From CAMEGH01 sp964513905 (lineage in GTDB: Bacteria; Patescibacteriota; Saccharimonadia; Saccharimonadales; Saccharimonadaceae), in NCBI GenBank assembly GCA_964513905.1, contig CAZENS010000005.1, positions 1 to 46,814 on the forward strand: a stretch of DNA of 46,814 nucleotides, in the 5' to 3' direction. The notes below the pieces were generated by a model. It had not been told where the DNA came from, did not search any database, and was given only the letters and a program-made list of their open reading frames with translations. Shown one piece after another: positions 24,885 through 32,251 of the stretch; within the stretch, counting starts at the first letter, position 1, and each line of letters begins with the position of its first letter. The position numbers were made by a program, and so were the translations under genes.

Positions 24885-25724
24885 TTACCTCTTCCTCTTC
24901 GCTTCATGGCGAGTTCGTACGATTAGCTTATTAGTATCCTTGCGGCGACGTGTTCGGTAGCCAAGTGTGAGCTGACCCCACGGCGTCTGTGGCGGTTTAC
25001 CAGGACCGTGCGCACCACCGTCACCACCACCATGTGGGTGATCTGCGGCGTTCATTACAACACCACGAACGCTTGGGCGGATACCCTTACGTCGCTTGCG
25101 TCCTGCTGAACCAACTTTTACATTCTGATGCTGAACGTTTCCAACAACACCGATATTTGCTTCACATTCCACACGGAACTTTCGAACCTCACCAGATGGC
25201 ATCTTAACAAGTGCGTAGTCGCCCTCTTTTGCCATCAACTGAGCTTTTGTACCAGCAGAGCGAACCATTTGGCTGCCCTTACCTGGTGAAATCTCAATTG
25301 CGTAGATTTGCGTACCAACAGGAATTCGGCTCAATGGCATTCGGTTTGAAGTTTCGATTGCAGCCTCTTTACCACTCTCGATTACCTTGCCTTTTGTCAT
25401 TTGAGTATCAGCTAAAATGTAGTGATACAAACCATGCTGGTCTTTTACTCGAGCGATTCGCGCCGAGCGATTTGGGTCGTACTCAATCTCTTCAACTGTT
25501 AGCGTAAGGCCATCAGCAAGACGATGATTAAGTAGACGATAGTGACGCTTGACACCACCACCACGGTGTCGCACAGTAATGCGACCCTGGTTGTTGCGGC
25601 CAGCGTTTTGCTTTTTTGTCTTAATCAAGCTTTTAAGCGGTTTTCGGGTTGTGATATCGCTTAAGTCCTGGCTGGTCATGCCACGACGTGCTGGAGTAGT
25701 TGGATTGTATTGCTTTACTGGCAT
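24885..25724 (-). CDS. rplB: 50S ribosomal protein L2
   Basis: 279 residues, with GRNNQGRITVRHRGGGVKRHYR and the C-terminal RPSVRGVVMNAADHPHGGGDG block, including the conserved His of the peptidyl-transferase neighbourhood. Usual length. Confidence 0.97.
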   Translation of the reverse strand: MPVKQYNPTTPARRGMTSQDLSDITTRKPLKSLIKTKKQNAGRNNQGRITVRHRGGGVKRHYRLLNHRLADGLTLTVEEIEYDPNRSARIARVKDQHGLYHYILADTQMTKGKVIESGKEAAIETSNRMPLSRIPVGTQIYAIEISPGKGSQMVRSAGTKAQLMAKEGDYALVKMPSGEVRKFRVECEANIGVVGNVQHQNVKVGSAGRKRRKGIRPSVRGVVMNAADHPHGGGDGGAHGPGKPPQTPWGQLTLGYRTRRRKDTNKLIVRTRHEAKRKR

Positions 25725-26038
25725 TACTTCTTCTCCTCTTCTGAAGCAGGCTCATCAAATACTTGAATTGAGCTACCTTCTGCAAGCGTCACATACGCTT
25801 TTTTAGTATCTTTACGTTTCGTAGTGCCAGGATATCGGTTCTTGCCACGGCTAAAGCGAACTGCCTTACCTTGCTGAACTAACGTCTTAACACCCTTAAC
25901 TTCTACCTCGTACTGAGCTGAAACCGCATCGGCAATCTCTTGCTTGTTAGCAGTTAAAGGAACTTCAAATACGTAAGTATTCTTATCGGTGATTTGGCCG
26001 TAAGCCTTTTCTGTGGCTCGTGGAATTACAGTAATCAT
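25724..26038 (-). CDS. rplW: 50S ribosomal protein L23
   Basis: 104 residues, with PRATEKAYGQITDKNTYVFEV, the VKGVKTLVQQGKAVRF block and KRKDTKKAYVTLAEG. It lies at the exit tunnel and is a docking site for trigger factor and SRP in other bacteria. Confidence 0.95.
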   Translation of the reverse strand: MITVIPRATEKAYGQITDKNTYVFEVPLTANKQEIADAVSAQYEVEVKGVKTLVQQGKAVRFSRGKNRYPGTTKRKDTKKAYVTLAEGSSIQVFDEPASEEEKK

Positions 26039-26039
26039 A

Positions 26040-26651
26040 TTACGCCTCCTCCTTGGTGAGCCATTCAGTTACGACTGGCAATGCAGCATTCTCGAACACA
26101 ATATGATCAACATTTAGGATGTCATATACATTCAAGTACATCGCAGAAACAAGTCGAACAGTTTGGATATTACCGGTTGCGCGAATTAACTCTGGAGTTT
26201 TTTCTGCAACAACGATAAGTGTCTTTCGTTCCAACTTATTATCGGCAAGGAATTTTGCGACTTCAGCAGTTTTGCCAGTTGTCTTAATATCCTTAACAAT
26301 AATCTTCTTAGCTTCATTGGCAAGCGTTAGAGCTTGGCGAACTGCCACACGCTTACTTGTCTTTGAAAGCTTCTTGGTATAGTTTTCGTTGCCACGTGGA
26401 CCAAAAACAATACCACCGCCGCGCCAAATTGGGTTTCGACTTGAACCGAAACGTGCACGGCCTGTACCTTTTTGCTTCCACGGCTTTTTACCACCACCGC
26501 GAACTTCGCCACGTTGCTTAGTGGTTGCACTTGCAAGACGTGAATTAGCTAGGTAGCTATCATATGCAAGCTTCACAAGCTCGTGATTTGGCACGTCTAC
26601 TGCAAAAACCTCTTTGGGTAAGCTAACTTTTTTGGTAGTTGATTCCGCCAT
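26040..26651 (-). CDS. rplD: 50S ribosomal protein L4
   Basis: 203 residues, with the extended-loop block TTKQRGEVRGGGKKPWKQKGTGRAR and PIWRGGGIVFGP. In E. coli L4 also represses this operon by binding its leader; a structured leader is present upstream of rplC here. Overlaps rplC by one base. Confidence 0.96.
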   Translation of the reverse strand: MAESTTKKVSLPKEVFAVDVPNHELVKLAYDSYLANSRLASATTKQRGEVRGGGKKPWKQKGTGRARFGSSRNPIWRGGGIVFGPRGNENYTKKLSKTSKRVAVRQALTLANEAKKIIVKDIKTTGKTAEVAKFLADNKLERKTLIVVAEKTPELIRATGNIQTVRLVSAMYLNVYDILNVDHIVFENAALPVVTEWLTKEEA

Positions 26652-27265
26652 TATGCTTTCCCTCCGATCATTACAAGACCCTTCTTAGGACCAGGTACCG
26701 CACCCTTAAGGCCAATCAAATTAGTCTCTGGATCGATATACGCAACAGTCAAGTTCTTAACTGTAACGCGATCGTGTCCCATGCGACCTGCCATTTTCTT
26801 GCCCTTAAAGACCTTCTGCGGATACATCGATCCGATCGAGCCTGGCTTACGAACGTTTCCGTTTCCACCATGAGTCTTTTTGCTTGTATTAAAATTGTGG
26901 CGTTTAACCGTACCGGCAAACCCCTTTCCTTTTGATGTGCCTGTCGCATGAACTGTCTCTCCTAGCTCAAACGCATTTACATCTAGTGTGTCGCCTACCT
27001 TTAGACCTTCTGGTAGTTCTTCGACACGGATTTCCCGAATATGCTTCGGGGTCACTTTGGCGGACTTTACGTGTCCAGCCACGGCCTTGCTCAGGTTCTT
27101 ACCCTCACCAAATGCCACCTGCACCGCATTGTAGCCGTCTGTTTCAACGGTCTTTACCTGAGTTACGGTGATGGGGCCAGCTTGAATTAATGTTACTGGA
27201 ACAGTAACGCCATCCTCGCTGATGATTTGGGTCATACCAATTTTGGTACCGAGAAGTGCTTTCAT
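26651..27265 (-). CDS. rplC: 50S ribosomal protein L3
   Basis: 204 residues, opening MKALLGTKIGMTQIISEDG, with GTSKGKGFAGTVKRHNF and SIGSMYPQKVFKGKKMAGRMG. I chose the ATG at 27265, with GAGGG upstream. It is the first gene of the long ribosomal operon here, because rpsJ has been separated from it by about 1.6 kb of unrelated small genes. Confidence 0.96.
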   Translation of the reverse strand: MKALLGTKIGMTQIISEDGVTVPVTLIQAGPITVTQVKTVETDGYNAVQVAFGEGKNLSKAVAGHVKSAKVTPKHIREIRVEELPEGLKVGDTLDVNAFELGETVHATGTSKGKGFAGTVKRHNFNTSKKTHGGNGNVRKPGSIGSMYPQKVFKGKKMAGRMGHDRVTVKNLTVAYIDPETNLIGLKGAVPGPKKGLVMIGGKA

Positions 27266-27390
27266 AGCCCTCTTTACTCCCACTTAAAACCCTTGGTGGC
27301 CAGCGGTTTCCCTGCTGTTTCTTTTAAAAAACGTCGGGACCTTCTGATTCACCAAGGTAACTTGATATTATTCGTACATAAAAGTAACTT
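27266..27390 (-). promoter_or_regulatory. Structured leader of the S10-spc superoperon
   Basis: About 125 nt of transcript before rplC. A perfect 8-bp stem joins 27350-27357 with 27291-27298 (CCTTGGTG/CACCAAGG) and encloses a CAGC/GCTG hairpin at 27301-27317. This is the position where a ribosomal-protein autoregulatory RNA (L4 type in E. coli) is expected. No homology is claimed. Confidence 0.5.
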
Positions 27391-27394
27391 ATTT

Positions 27395-27424
27395 ATTGTA
27401 GCATCTTTTTTCGGTTTTCGTCAA
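27395..27424 (-). promoter_or_regulatory. Promoter of the rplC-led ribosomal operon
   Basis: On the minus strand TTGACG (27419-27424), 18-nt spacer, TACAAT (27395-27400). Confidence 0.7.
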
Positions 27425-27499
27425 GGGTGTATTTTGATTAACTACAGGCATATACAGCACAGCGCAAAATAGGAACACTTGTATTTATCGAGCTTATAC

Positions 27500-27527
27500 T
27501 TGACATTTTATAGGTTTCGTGTATAAT
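27500..27527 (+). promoter_or_regulatory. Promoter of the 97-aa membrane protein gene
   Basis: TTGACA (27500-27505), 16-nt spacer, TATAAT (27522-27527): both hexamers are consensus. The leader holds an ACTCAG/CTGAGT hairpin at 27540-27560 before AGGAGG. Confidence 0.8.
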
Positions 27528-27585
27528 AAAAGTATTGGCACTCAGTGAAAGTCTCTGAGTAACGACCCCCCTTAGGAGGATTGCC

Positions 27586-27879
27586 ATGGACATCACTATG
27601 TACTACACTCTGTTCTTCCTGTGCATTATGGGTGTTATTGCAGCCCATTTTTACTGGCAGAAGCAGCAGTCTCTCGCGAGTAACTGCTCCAGCGATGGAG
27701 AATATGACACGCTGGAGGCAAAGAGTGTCGCCGCTGTAGCCGTGGCAGTAGCACTGCTACTGGGAGCTGTTGCGCTTTCGAGTAACATCGGGACCGACGA
27801 AAGGATGTACGCGACAAGGGAAATGCTTGCCCTTTCTATGTTACTTCCGCTCCTCTACATCCACACTCCAGCTAAGTAG
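27586..27879 (+). CDS. Orphan small membrane protein
   Basis: 97 residues with three hydrophobic stretches: about 5-22 (YYTLFFLCIMGVIAAHF), 44-65 (AVAVAVALLLGAVAL) and 79-92. Function unknown. TTAGGAGG lies 6 nt before the ATG. It has its own consensus promoter and a perfect terminator (27884-27914), and codon choice is GC-richer than the flanking ribosomal genes. It stands on the opposite strand to the ribosomal operon, between rplC and rpsJ. Confidence 0.72.
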   Translation: MDITMYYTLFFLCIMGVIAAHFYWQKQQSLASNCSSDGEYDTLEAKSVAAVAVAVALLLGAVALSSNIGTDERMYATREMLALSMLLPLLYIHTPAK

Positions 27880-27883
27880 TACG

Positions 27884-27914
27884 CCCCATCCAGAACATAC
27901 TGGATGGGGTTTTT
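27884..27914 (+). terminator. Terminator of the 97-aa gene
   Basis: Perfect 10-bp stem CCCCATCCAG / CTGGATGGGG with a 6-nt loop, followed by TTTTT. Confidence 0.9.
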
Positions 27915-27929
27915 ACCTGACTACACATA

Positions 27930-27957
27930 TTGACAATTTATATATTGTATGTGTAAA
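27930..27957 (+). promoter_or_regulatory. Promoter of the 126-aa orphan gene
   Basis: TTGACA (27930-27935), 16-nt spacer, TGTAAA (27952-27957); the -10 is weak. Confidence 0.5.
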
Positions 27958-28002
27958 TGTAGTTGGCAATATACCGTCCGATCACCAAAGGAAGTGGTTT
28001 TT

Positions 28003-28383
28003 ATGACTACTCAAACAGCGGAAGAATGTTCGCATGAGGTTGTGCATTTTGTTAACCTTGAGAACCAGGAGCCCGACGCTACGTCGAACAGGTACATTCG
28101 TCGCCAGCTAGATGACGTGATGAAACAAATTGCAGAAGCAATTCACGCCTCGCAGAAGTACTCGGCACCGGATCGTGCGTTTAAGACGATCTTTATGTTC
28201 AAGGCTAACATTCACGATGTTGGCGCAGTTGAGCCGCTCTGGGATATCGTCCGTGAGCTGAGAAGCATCAAGGATACGCCATCCTCTTGGCCTGCATATT
28301 ATATCAGAATCTCCGACCTGCATCTTCGATACGAAAAGCAAGACGGCAAGTGGATTCTGACTGTGGTATGCTCCCGTGGCTAA
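28003..28383 (+). CDS. Orphan soluble protein of unknown function
   Basis: 126 residues, acidic, no membrane span, not recognised. The start at 28003 has AAAGGAAG upstream; an in-frame ATG at 27949 would begin inside the predicted -10. The middle is helical (IRRQLDDVMKQIAEAIHASQKY) and the C-terminal part is likely beta (YYIRISDLHLRYEKQDGKW, then ILTVVCSRG). It has its own promoter and terminator, the same layout as the neighbouring 97-aa gene. Confidence 0.7.
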   Translation: MTTQTAEECSHEVVHFVNLENQEPDATSNRYIRRQLDDVMKQIAEAIHASQKYSAPDRAFKTIFMFKANIHDVGAVEPLWDIVRELRSIKDTPSSWPAYYIRISDLHLRYEKQDGKWILTVVCSRG

Positions 28384-28394
28384 CCATGCCGCAC

Positions 28395-28421
28395 AACCCG
28401 CCCTTACCCGGGCGGGTTTTT
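28395..28421 (+). terminator. Terminator of the 126-aa gene
   Basis: Perfect 9-bp stem AACCCGCCC / GGGCGGGTT with a 6-nt loop, then T-run. The T-run touches the stop codon of the convergent gene at 28420. Confidence 0.9.
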
Positions 28422-28743
28422 ATATAACAATTCCAGCGTCTACAAAAAAACCTATAATTGTAACGATAACAAGGACAGCATACATAATTTTACGGTTAAA
28501 CTGTGCTTGTTCTTTCCAAGCTAGCAATAACCCCACTAGCAAAGAGCCAACAGGAAATGCTCCGACCGGGATACCCATAACATCGATTGGCTGCGCTAAA
28601 CGAAGCCATGTTAGCCCGCCTAGCGTCACCAAAACAAGCTTTAGCACGTACACGCCATCTGACTCCCAGATATTTTCCAGCCCCTTCCGACTAACTACCG
28701 GGCGATTACGGGCATATGTTCTGTGTTTTTTCTTTTTTGACAT
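28420..28743 (-). CDS. Small membrane protein, unknown
   Basis: 107 residues. A basic N-terminus (MSKKKKHRTYARNR) is followed by three hydrophobic segments, about 32-48, 57-74 and 86-107. No family recognised. TATACT lies 10 nt before the ATG with no Shine-Dalgarno, which suggests a leaderless message. It lies just downstream of the rpsJ terminator on the same strand. Confidence 0.65.
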   Translation of the reverse strand: MSKKKKHRTYARNRPVVSRKGLENIWESDGVYVLKLVLVTLGGLTWLRLAQPIDVMGIPVGAFPVGSLLVGLLLAWKEQAQFNRKIMYAVLVIVTIIGFFVDAGIVI

Positions 28744-28753
28744 CGTATCATAC

Positions 28754-28759
28754 AGTATA
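28754..28759 (-). promoter_or_regulatory. -10 element before the 107-aa gene
   Basis: TATACT on the minus strand, 10 nt from the ATG. Confidence 0.45.
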
Positions 28760-28803
28760 TCGTACGACGCTTATGTTTAATAGTACAAGCAACGATTTTA
28801 AAT

Positions 28804-28830
28804 AAAAGGCACCCGCATTTGCGAGTGCCT
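28804..28830 (-). terminator. rpsJ terminator
   Basis: Stem GGCAC-CGC / GCG-GTGCC with an AAAT loop and one internal mismatch, followed by TTTTATTT on the minus strand. Confidence 0.8.
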
Positions 28831-28848
28831 TAGCAATAATTCAAATTA

Positions 28849-29169
28849 TTACATGCGAATTTCTGCATCGACTCCAGCGGGTAGGCTAAGATTTTGCAGG
28901 CTGTCGATTGTTTTTGGACTTGCGTTAGTGATATCAATCAGTCGCTTATGAACACGCATTTCAAACGTTTCACCGCCCTTTTTGTATACGTGTGGACTTT
29001 TAACAACAGTGAACGTACTTCGGCGTGTTGGTAGTGGAATCGGACCAGCGATATCTGCGCCCGTTCGGGTAGCAGTATCAATAATTTGCTTTGCAGATTG
29101 ATCAATCACCTTGTGATCATACGCTTTAAGGCGAATACGAATTCGTAGCCCTTCTTCTTTCTTTGTCAT
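28849..29169 (-). CDS. rpsJ: 30S ribosomal protein S10
   Basis: 106 residues, with RIRLKAYDHKVIDQSAKQIIDT, the GPIPLPTRRSTFTVVKSPHV block and HKRLIDITNASPKTIDSL. It is usually cotranscribed with rplC, but here it has its own promoter and terminator and stands apart from the rplC operon. Confidence 0.96.
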   Translation of the reverse strand: MTKKEEGLRIRIRLKAYDHKVIDQSAKQIIDTATRTGADIAGPIPLPTRRSTFTVVKSPHVYKKGGETFEMRVHKRLIDITNASPKTIDSLQNLSLPAGVDAEIRM

Positions 29170-29284
29170 CTAATTACTTTCTTGCCTAACATTTACGCAG
29201 CTTGACATGCGGCCCTGCAATCTCCGTTCGCATCATATCTTCTCATGGCTGACCGAGTTATCAGGGCAATAGTATTACTAAAAT

Positions 29285-29313
29285 ATTTTAACACGATACA
29301 CGCTATTGTGCAA
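29285..29313 (-). promoter_or_regulatory. rpsJ promoter
   Basis: On the minus strand TTGCAC (29308-29313), 17-nt spacer, TAAAAT (29285-29290), directly after the ldh stop; leader about 110 nt. Confidence 0.5.
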
Positions 29314-30246
29314 TTAATTTTCTTTTGAAATTTCAAATATCGACGTTCTCACTACTCCTGCTGATTTTTGCAACTTTTGCATTTCGCCATCGCTTAAACG
29401 ATACCCGTCAATGATCTTCACACCGTCTACGCTCACAAGTGAAGGTACGCTGACCACAACATCGTGCAAACCATATTCGCCCTCGAGTAAGGAACATACA
29501 GGAAATATACTTGGCTGAGGACGTTGTAGCGCCGCCACTATTTCAGCAATCACCTGTCCTATTCCATAATATGTTGATTTTTTTGTATTGATAATATGGT
29601 ACGCTTTTTGAGAAACCTCTTCGTCGAGCGTGCCTATCATGTCATCTGTGTAGCCCGGAAACGCATGTAGCGGAATAGATCCGACCGATGCGCTTAATAA
29701 CGCCGTAAATGATGAATCACCATGTTCTCCTAGCGTAAAAGCATCTACTTCATCAGATCGCACGCCAAGCTTTTCTGCAATTACCGCACGGAGTCGTGCA
29801 GAATCAAGTGTCGTTCCAGTACCAAATACACGATTTTTTGGAAGCCCCGATGCCTTTAGTGCCTCGTACGTTAGGACATCTACCGGGTTAGTTACCAATA
29901 CCAGATAAATTTGCTTGCCGTTCGCCATAACCTTTCCAACGACGTCTCGAATAATTCCAGCGTTTACACCAAGTAGCTCCAGCCGTGTTTGACCAGGTTT
30001 TTGAGCCGCCCCACCAGAGATTACAACGATATCGTCGGTGTCAATTTCGCTATAACTACCCGTTCGCACCACCACACCGTCCGTAAATGCTGCGGCGTCT
30101 GTTATATCCATTGCCTGACCCGCCGCCACATCTTCATGAATGTCTATCAATACAATCTCGGCAGCAGCCTCTTTCAGCGTCATAGCATATGCCGCACTCG
30201 CACCAACCATACCGGCAGCACCAACAATAAATACTTTTTGAGCCAT
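29314..30246 (-). CDS. ldh: L-lactate dehydrogenase
   Basis: 310 residues of the LDH/MDH family, which reduces pyruvate to lactate and reoxidises NADH. The NAD motif is GAAGMVGASAA near the N-terminus. The specificity loop reads GGAAQKPGQTRL with Gln82 at the position that is Gln in lactate and Arg in malate dehydrogenases, which favours LDH. Catalytic Arg88, Asp148, Arg151 and His175 (in GEHGDSS) are present. AAGGGGGG lies before the ATG. It lies between tuf and rpsJ. Tandem TTGACA hexamers upstream (about 30285-30302) suggest its own promoter. Confidence 0.9.
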   Translation of the reverse strand: MAQKVFIVGAAGMVGASAAYAMTLKEAAAEIVLIDIHEDVAAGQAMDITDAAAFTDGVVVRTGSYSEIDTDDIVVISGGAAQKPGQTRLELLGVNAGIIRDVVGKVMANGKQIYLVLVTNPVDVLTYEALKASGLPKNRVFGTGTTLDSARLRAVIAEKLGVRSDEVDAFTLGEHGDSSFTALLSASVGSIPLHAFPGYTDDMIGTLDEEVSQKAYHIINTKKSTYYGIGQVIAEIVAALQRPQPSIFPVCSLLEGEYGLHDVVVSVPSLVSVDGVKIIDGYRLSDGEMQKLQKSAGVVRTSIFEISKEN

Positions 30247-30320
30247 ATCCCCCCCTTATTCTTTATTCATATTGCAACATAGGCAGTCTGTCAATGTCAA
30301 GCTTATGTCTATATATTACA

Positions 30321-30348
30321 AAATACCGCCCCTGTAAGGACGGTATTT
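30321..30348 (-). terminator. tuf terminator
   Basis: Stem AAATACCG / CGGTATTT extended by partial pairing, on the minus strand followed by TTGTAAT, 24 nt after the tuf stop. Confidence 0.7.
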
Positions 30349-30371
30349 ATAAAGCAATACGCTAAGTATAA

Positions 30372-31556
30372 CTACTTGTTGATCTTGGTTACAACACCAG
30401 CACCAACAGTACGGCCACCTTCGCGGATAGCGAAGTTTAGACCCTGCTCCATAGCGATTGGGGCAAGCAACTTAACCTTGAAGGTTACAGTGTCGCCTGG
30501 CATCACCATTTCTTTGTCTGCTGGAAGTTCAACTTCACCAGTTACGTCAGTAGTTCGGAAGTAGAACTGTGGCTTGTAGCCCTTTGAGAATGGAGTGTGG
30601 CGTCCGCCTTCTTCCTTCTTCAGTACGTATACTTCTGCGTCGAACTCAGTGTGTGGCTCGATTGAACCTGGCTTACAAAGCACCTGACCGCGCTCGATAT
30701 CAGTTCGCTCAATACCGCGAAGTAGAAGACCAGCGTTGTCGCCAGCTTGACCTTGATCAAGGCTCTTCTTGAAGGCCTCAATACCAGTTACAACAGTCTT
30801 TTGTGTTGCACGGATACCAACAACTTCAACTTCGTCGTTAAGCTTTACGATACCTTGCTCGATACGACCGGTTGCAACAGTTCCACGACCCTTAATTGAG
30901 AATACGTCCTCAATAGGCATTAGGAATGACTTATCCATGTCGCGCTTAGGCTCTGGAATGTACTCGTCCATAGCAGCCACAAGTTCCATAATAGCGTCTT
31001 CGTACTTAGTGTCACCCTCAAGCGCTTTCAATGCTGAACCCTTAATTACAGGTGCGTTGTCGCCATCAAAGTCGTTCTTTGAAAGTAGTTCACGTACGTC
31101 CATTTCAACAAGCTCTACAAGCTCTTCGTCTGCCATGTCCATCTTGTTTAGGAACACAACAATCTTTGGCACACCAACCTGCTTCGCAAGTAGCACGTGC
31201 TCACGCGTCTGAGGCATTGGGCCGTCAGCGGCAGAAACCACAAGAACAGCACCGTCAACCTGAGCTGCACCGGTAATCATGTTCTTAACGTAGTCAGCGT
31301 GTCCTGGCATGTCCACGTGTGCGTAGTGACGCTTTTCTGACTCATATTCTTGGTGTGAAGAAGCAATGGTAATACCACGTTGCTTTTCTTCTGGTGCGTT
31401 GTCAATCTCGTCATAGTTACGAGGTTTGTTGACGTCGCTAGGTAGACGCTTTGCAAGTACGTGCGTAATTGCAGCGGTCAATGTTGTCTTACCGTGGTCA
31501 ACGTGACCCATGGTACCAACGTTGACGTGCGGCTTGCTTCGATCGAAATCTGCCAT
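30372..31556 (-). CDS. tuf: Elongation factor Tu
   Basis: 394 residues, the GTPase that delivers aminoacyl-tRNA. G1 is GHVDHGKTTL, switch I ends EEKQRGITI, G3 is DMPGHADYV, and G4 is NKMD where most EF-Tu have NKCD. Domains 2 and 3 are complete, ending GGRTVGAGVVTKINK. AGGAGA lies about 10 nt before the ATG. It is a single gene with its own promoter and terminator, separate from fusA. Confidence 0.97.
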   Translation of the reverse strand: MADFDRSKPHVNVGTMGHVDHGKTTLTAAITHVLAKRLPSDVNKPRNYDEIDNAPEEKQRGITIASSHQEYESEKRHYAHVDMPGHADYVKNMITGAAQVDGAVLVVSAADGPMPQTREHVLLAKQVGVPKIVVFLNKMDMADEELVELVEMDVRELLSKNDFDGDNAPVIKGSALKALEGDTKYEDAIMELVAAMDEYIPEPKRDMDKSFLMPIEDVFSIKGRGTVATGRIEQGIVKLNDEVEVVGIRATQKTVVTGIEAFKKSLDQGQAGDNAGLLLRGIERTDIERGQVLCKPGSIEPHTEFDAEVYVLKKEEGGRHTPFSKGYKPQFYFRTTDVTGEVELPADKEMVMPGDTVTFKVKLLAPIAMEQGLNFAIREGGRTVGAGVVTKINK

Positions 31557-31626
31557 TTAGGGTAATTCTCCTATTAATTATTGTTAATCGTACGAGGAGC
31601 AATATACTCCACGACGTATGAACATT

Positions 31627-31655
31627 ATTATACATGGGTTTTGAAATAAGGTAAA
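31627..31655 (-). promoter_or_regulatory. tuf promoter
   Basis: On the minus strand TTTACC (31650-31655), 17-nt spacer, TATAAT with a preceding TG (31627-31632). Confidence 0.65.
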
Positions 31656-31694
31656 GAGTGCCGTCGCTTAAAATCAGTAGCAATATCTTCAAGT

Positions 31695-31732
31695 AAAAAG
31701 GCGCAGACCGAAAATATATTTCAATCTGCGCC
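31695..31732 (-). terminator. Terminator of the 101-aa orphan gene
   Basis: Perfect 8-bp stem GGCGCAGA / TCTGCGCC, 17-nt loop, followed by TTTTT on the minus strand. Confidence 0.8.
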
Positions 31733-31764
31733 GTGCCCAAAAAGTGTAGAGCTTGGTTGCTGCC

Positions 31765-32070
31765 TTAAATCGGCTTCCGCTCCAGCTCCTTGAGCTGCCC
31801 GACCGCACCGTTCATGGCCATCCAGAACTTGGTCCAGGCACTGAAGTGCTGCCACCAGGTCCAGAACGGACGCTCCTGATCGACGTCGACGCTGTAGCAA
31901 CAGCGAACGAGTCCATCATGCACACCAGTTACGGACACGCTGTTCGGCTCTTCCGTGCTGAGGGCAAGGTGCAAGCCCCTGTGCGTGTCGTTCTGGGCGG
32001 GAAAAACCCTGATGCCGCGGTACTCTCCTTCCTCGATAAGTCGTTCTGCCCTGTCGTGCAGAATAGTCAT
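31765..32070 (-). CDS. Orphan GC-rich protein of unknown function
   Basis: 101 residues, soluble, not recognised. The N-terminal half is predicted mixed alpha/beta (LIEEGEYRGIRVFPAQND, LHLALSTEEP). The C-terminal half is Trp/aromatic-rich (RPFWTWWQHFSAWTKFWMAM). AAGGAGG lies 4-5 nt before the ATG. A promoter and a terminator of its own are present. Base use is much GC-richer than in the flanking tuf spacer and clpB. The open frame on the opposite strand (31753-32175) lacks a ribosome site. Confidence 0.72.
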   Translation of the reverse strand: MTILHDRAERLIEEGEYRGIRVFPAQNDTHRGLHLALSTEEPNSVSVTGVHDGLVRCCYSVDVDQERPFWTWWQHFSAWTKFWMAMNGAVGQLKELERKPI

Positions 32071-32114
32071 CTCTCCTCCTTAGGTAAGGATAGGAACTGC
32101 TTCGGACATATATA

Positions 32115-32143
32115 TTTATATCACGTTAGTAAATATAAGTCAA
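32115..32143 (-). promoter_or_regulatory. Promoter of the 101-aa orphan gene
   Basis: On the minus strand TTGACT (32138-32143), 17-nt spacer, TATAAA (32115-32120). Confidence 0.65.
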
Positions 32144-32171
32144 TACTCCTACAGAAATATATTTATATGAA

Positions 32172-32198
32172 TTAGCACTCTTGACGCTTGAGTGCTAA
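32172..32198 (+). promoter_or_regulatory. CIRCE operator (HrcA binding site)
   Basis: A perfect CIRCE palindrome: TTAGCACTC, 9-nt spacer, GAGTGCTAA. HrcA binds this site and represses heat-shock genes in many bacteria. The -35 of the clpB promoter lies in its spacer. Confidence 0.95.
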
Positions 32199-32209
32199 TT
32201 AACTACAAT
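32181..32209 (+). promoter_or_regulatory. clpB promoter overlapping CIRCE
   Basis: TTGACG (32181-32186), 17-nt spacer, TACAAT (32204-32209). Bound HrcA would cover the -35. Confidence 0.8.
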
Positions 32210-32251
32210 GAAACATAGAATATTCTTTACGCTATAAAGCAAGGAGGCGCC

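Noticed and set aside
29314..30246. Malate dehydrogenase instead of lactate dehydrogenase
   Set aside because: The specificity-loop residue is Gln (AAQKPG), the lactate type; Arg would be expected for malate.
31753..32175. 140-aa open frame on the + strand opposite the 101-aa gene
   Set aside because: No ribosome site or promoter. It crosses the promoter of the minus-strand gene, which has all three signals.
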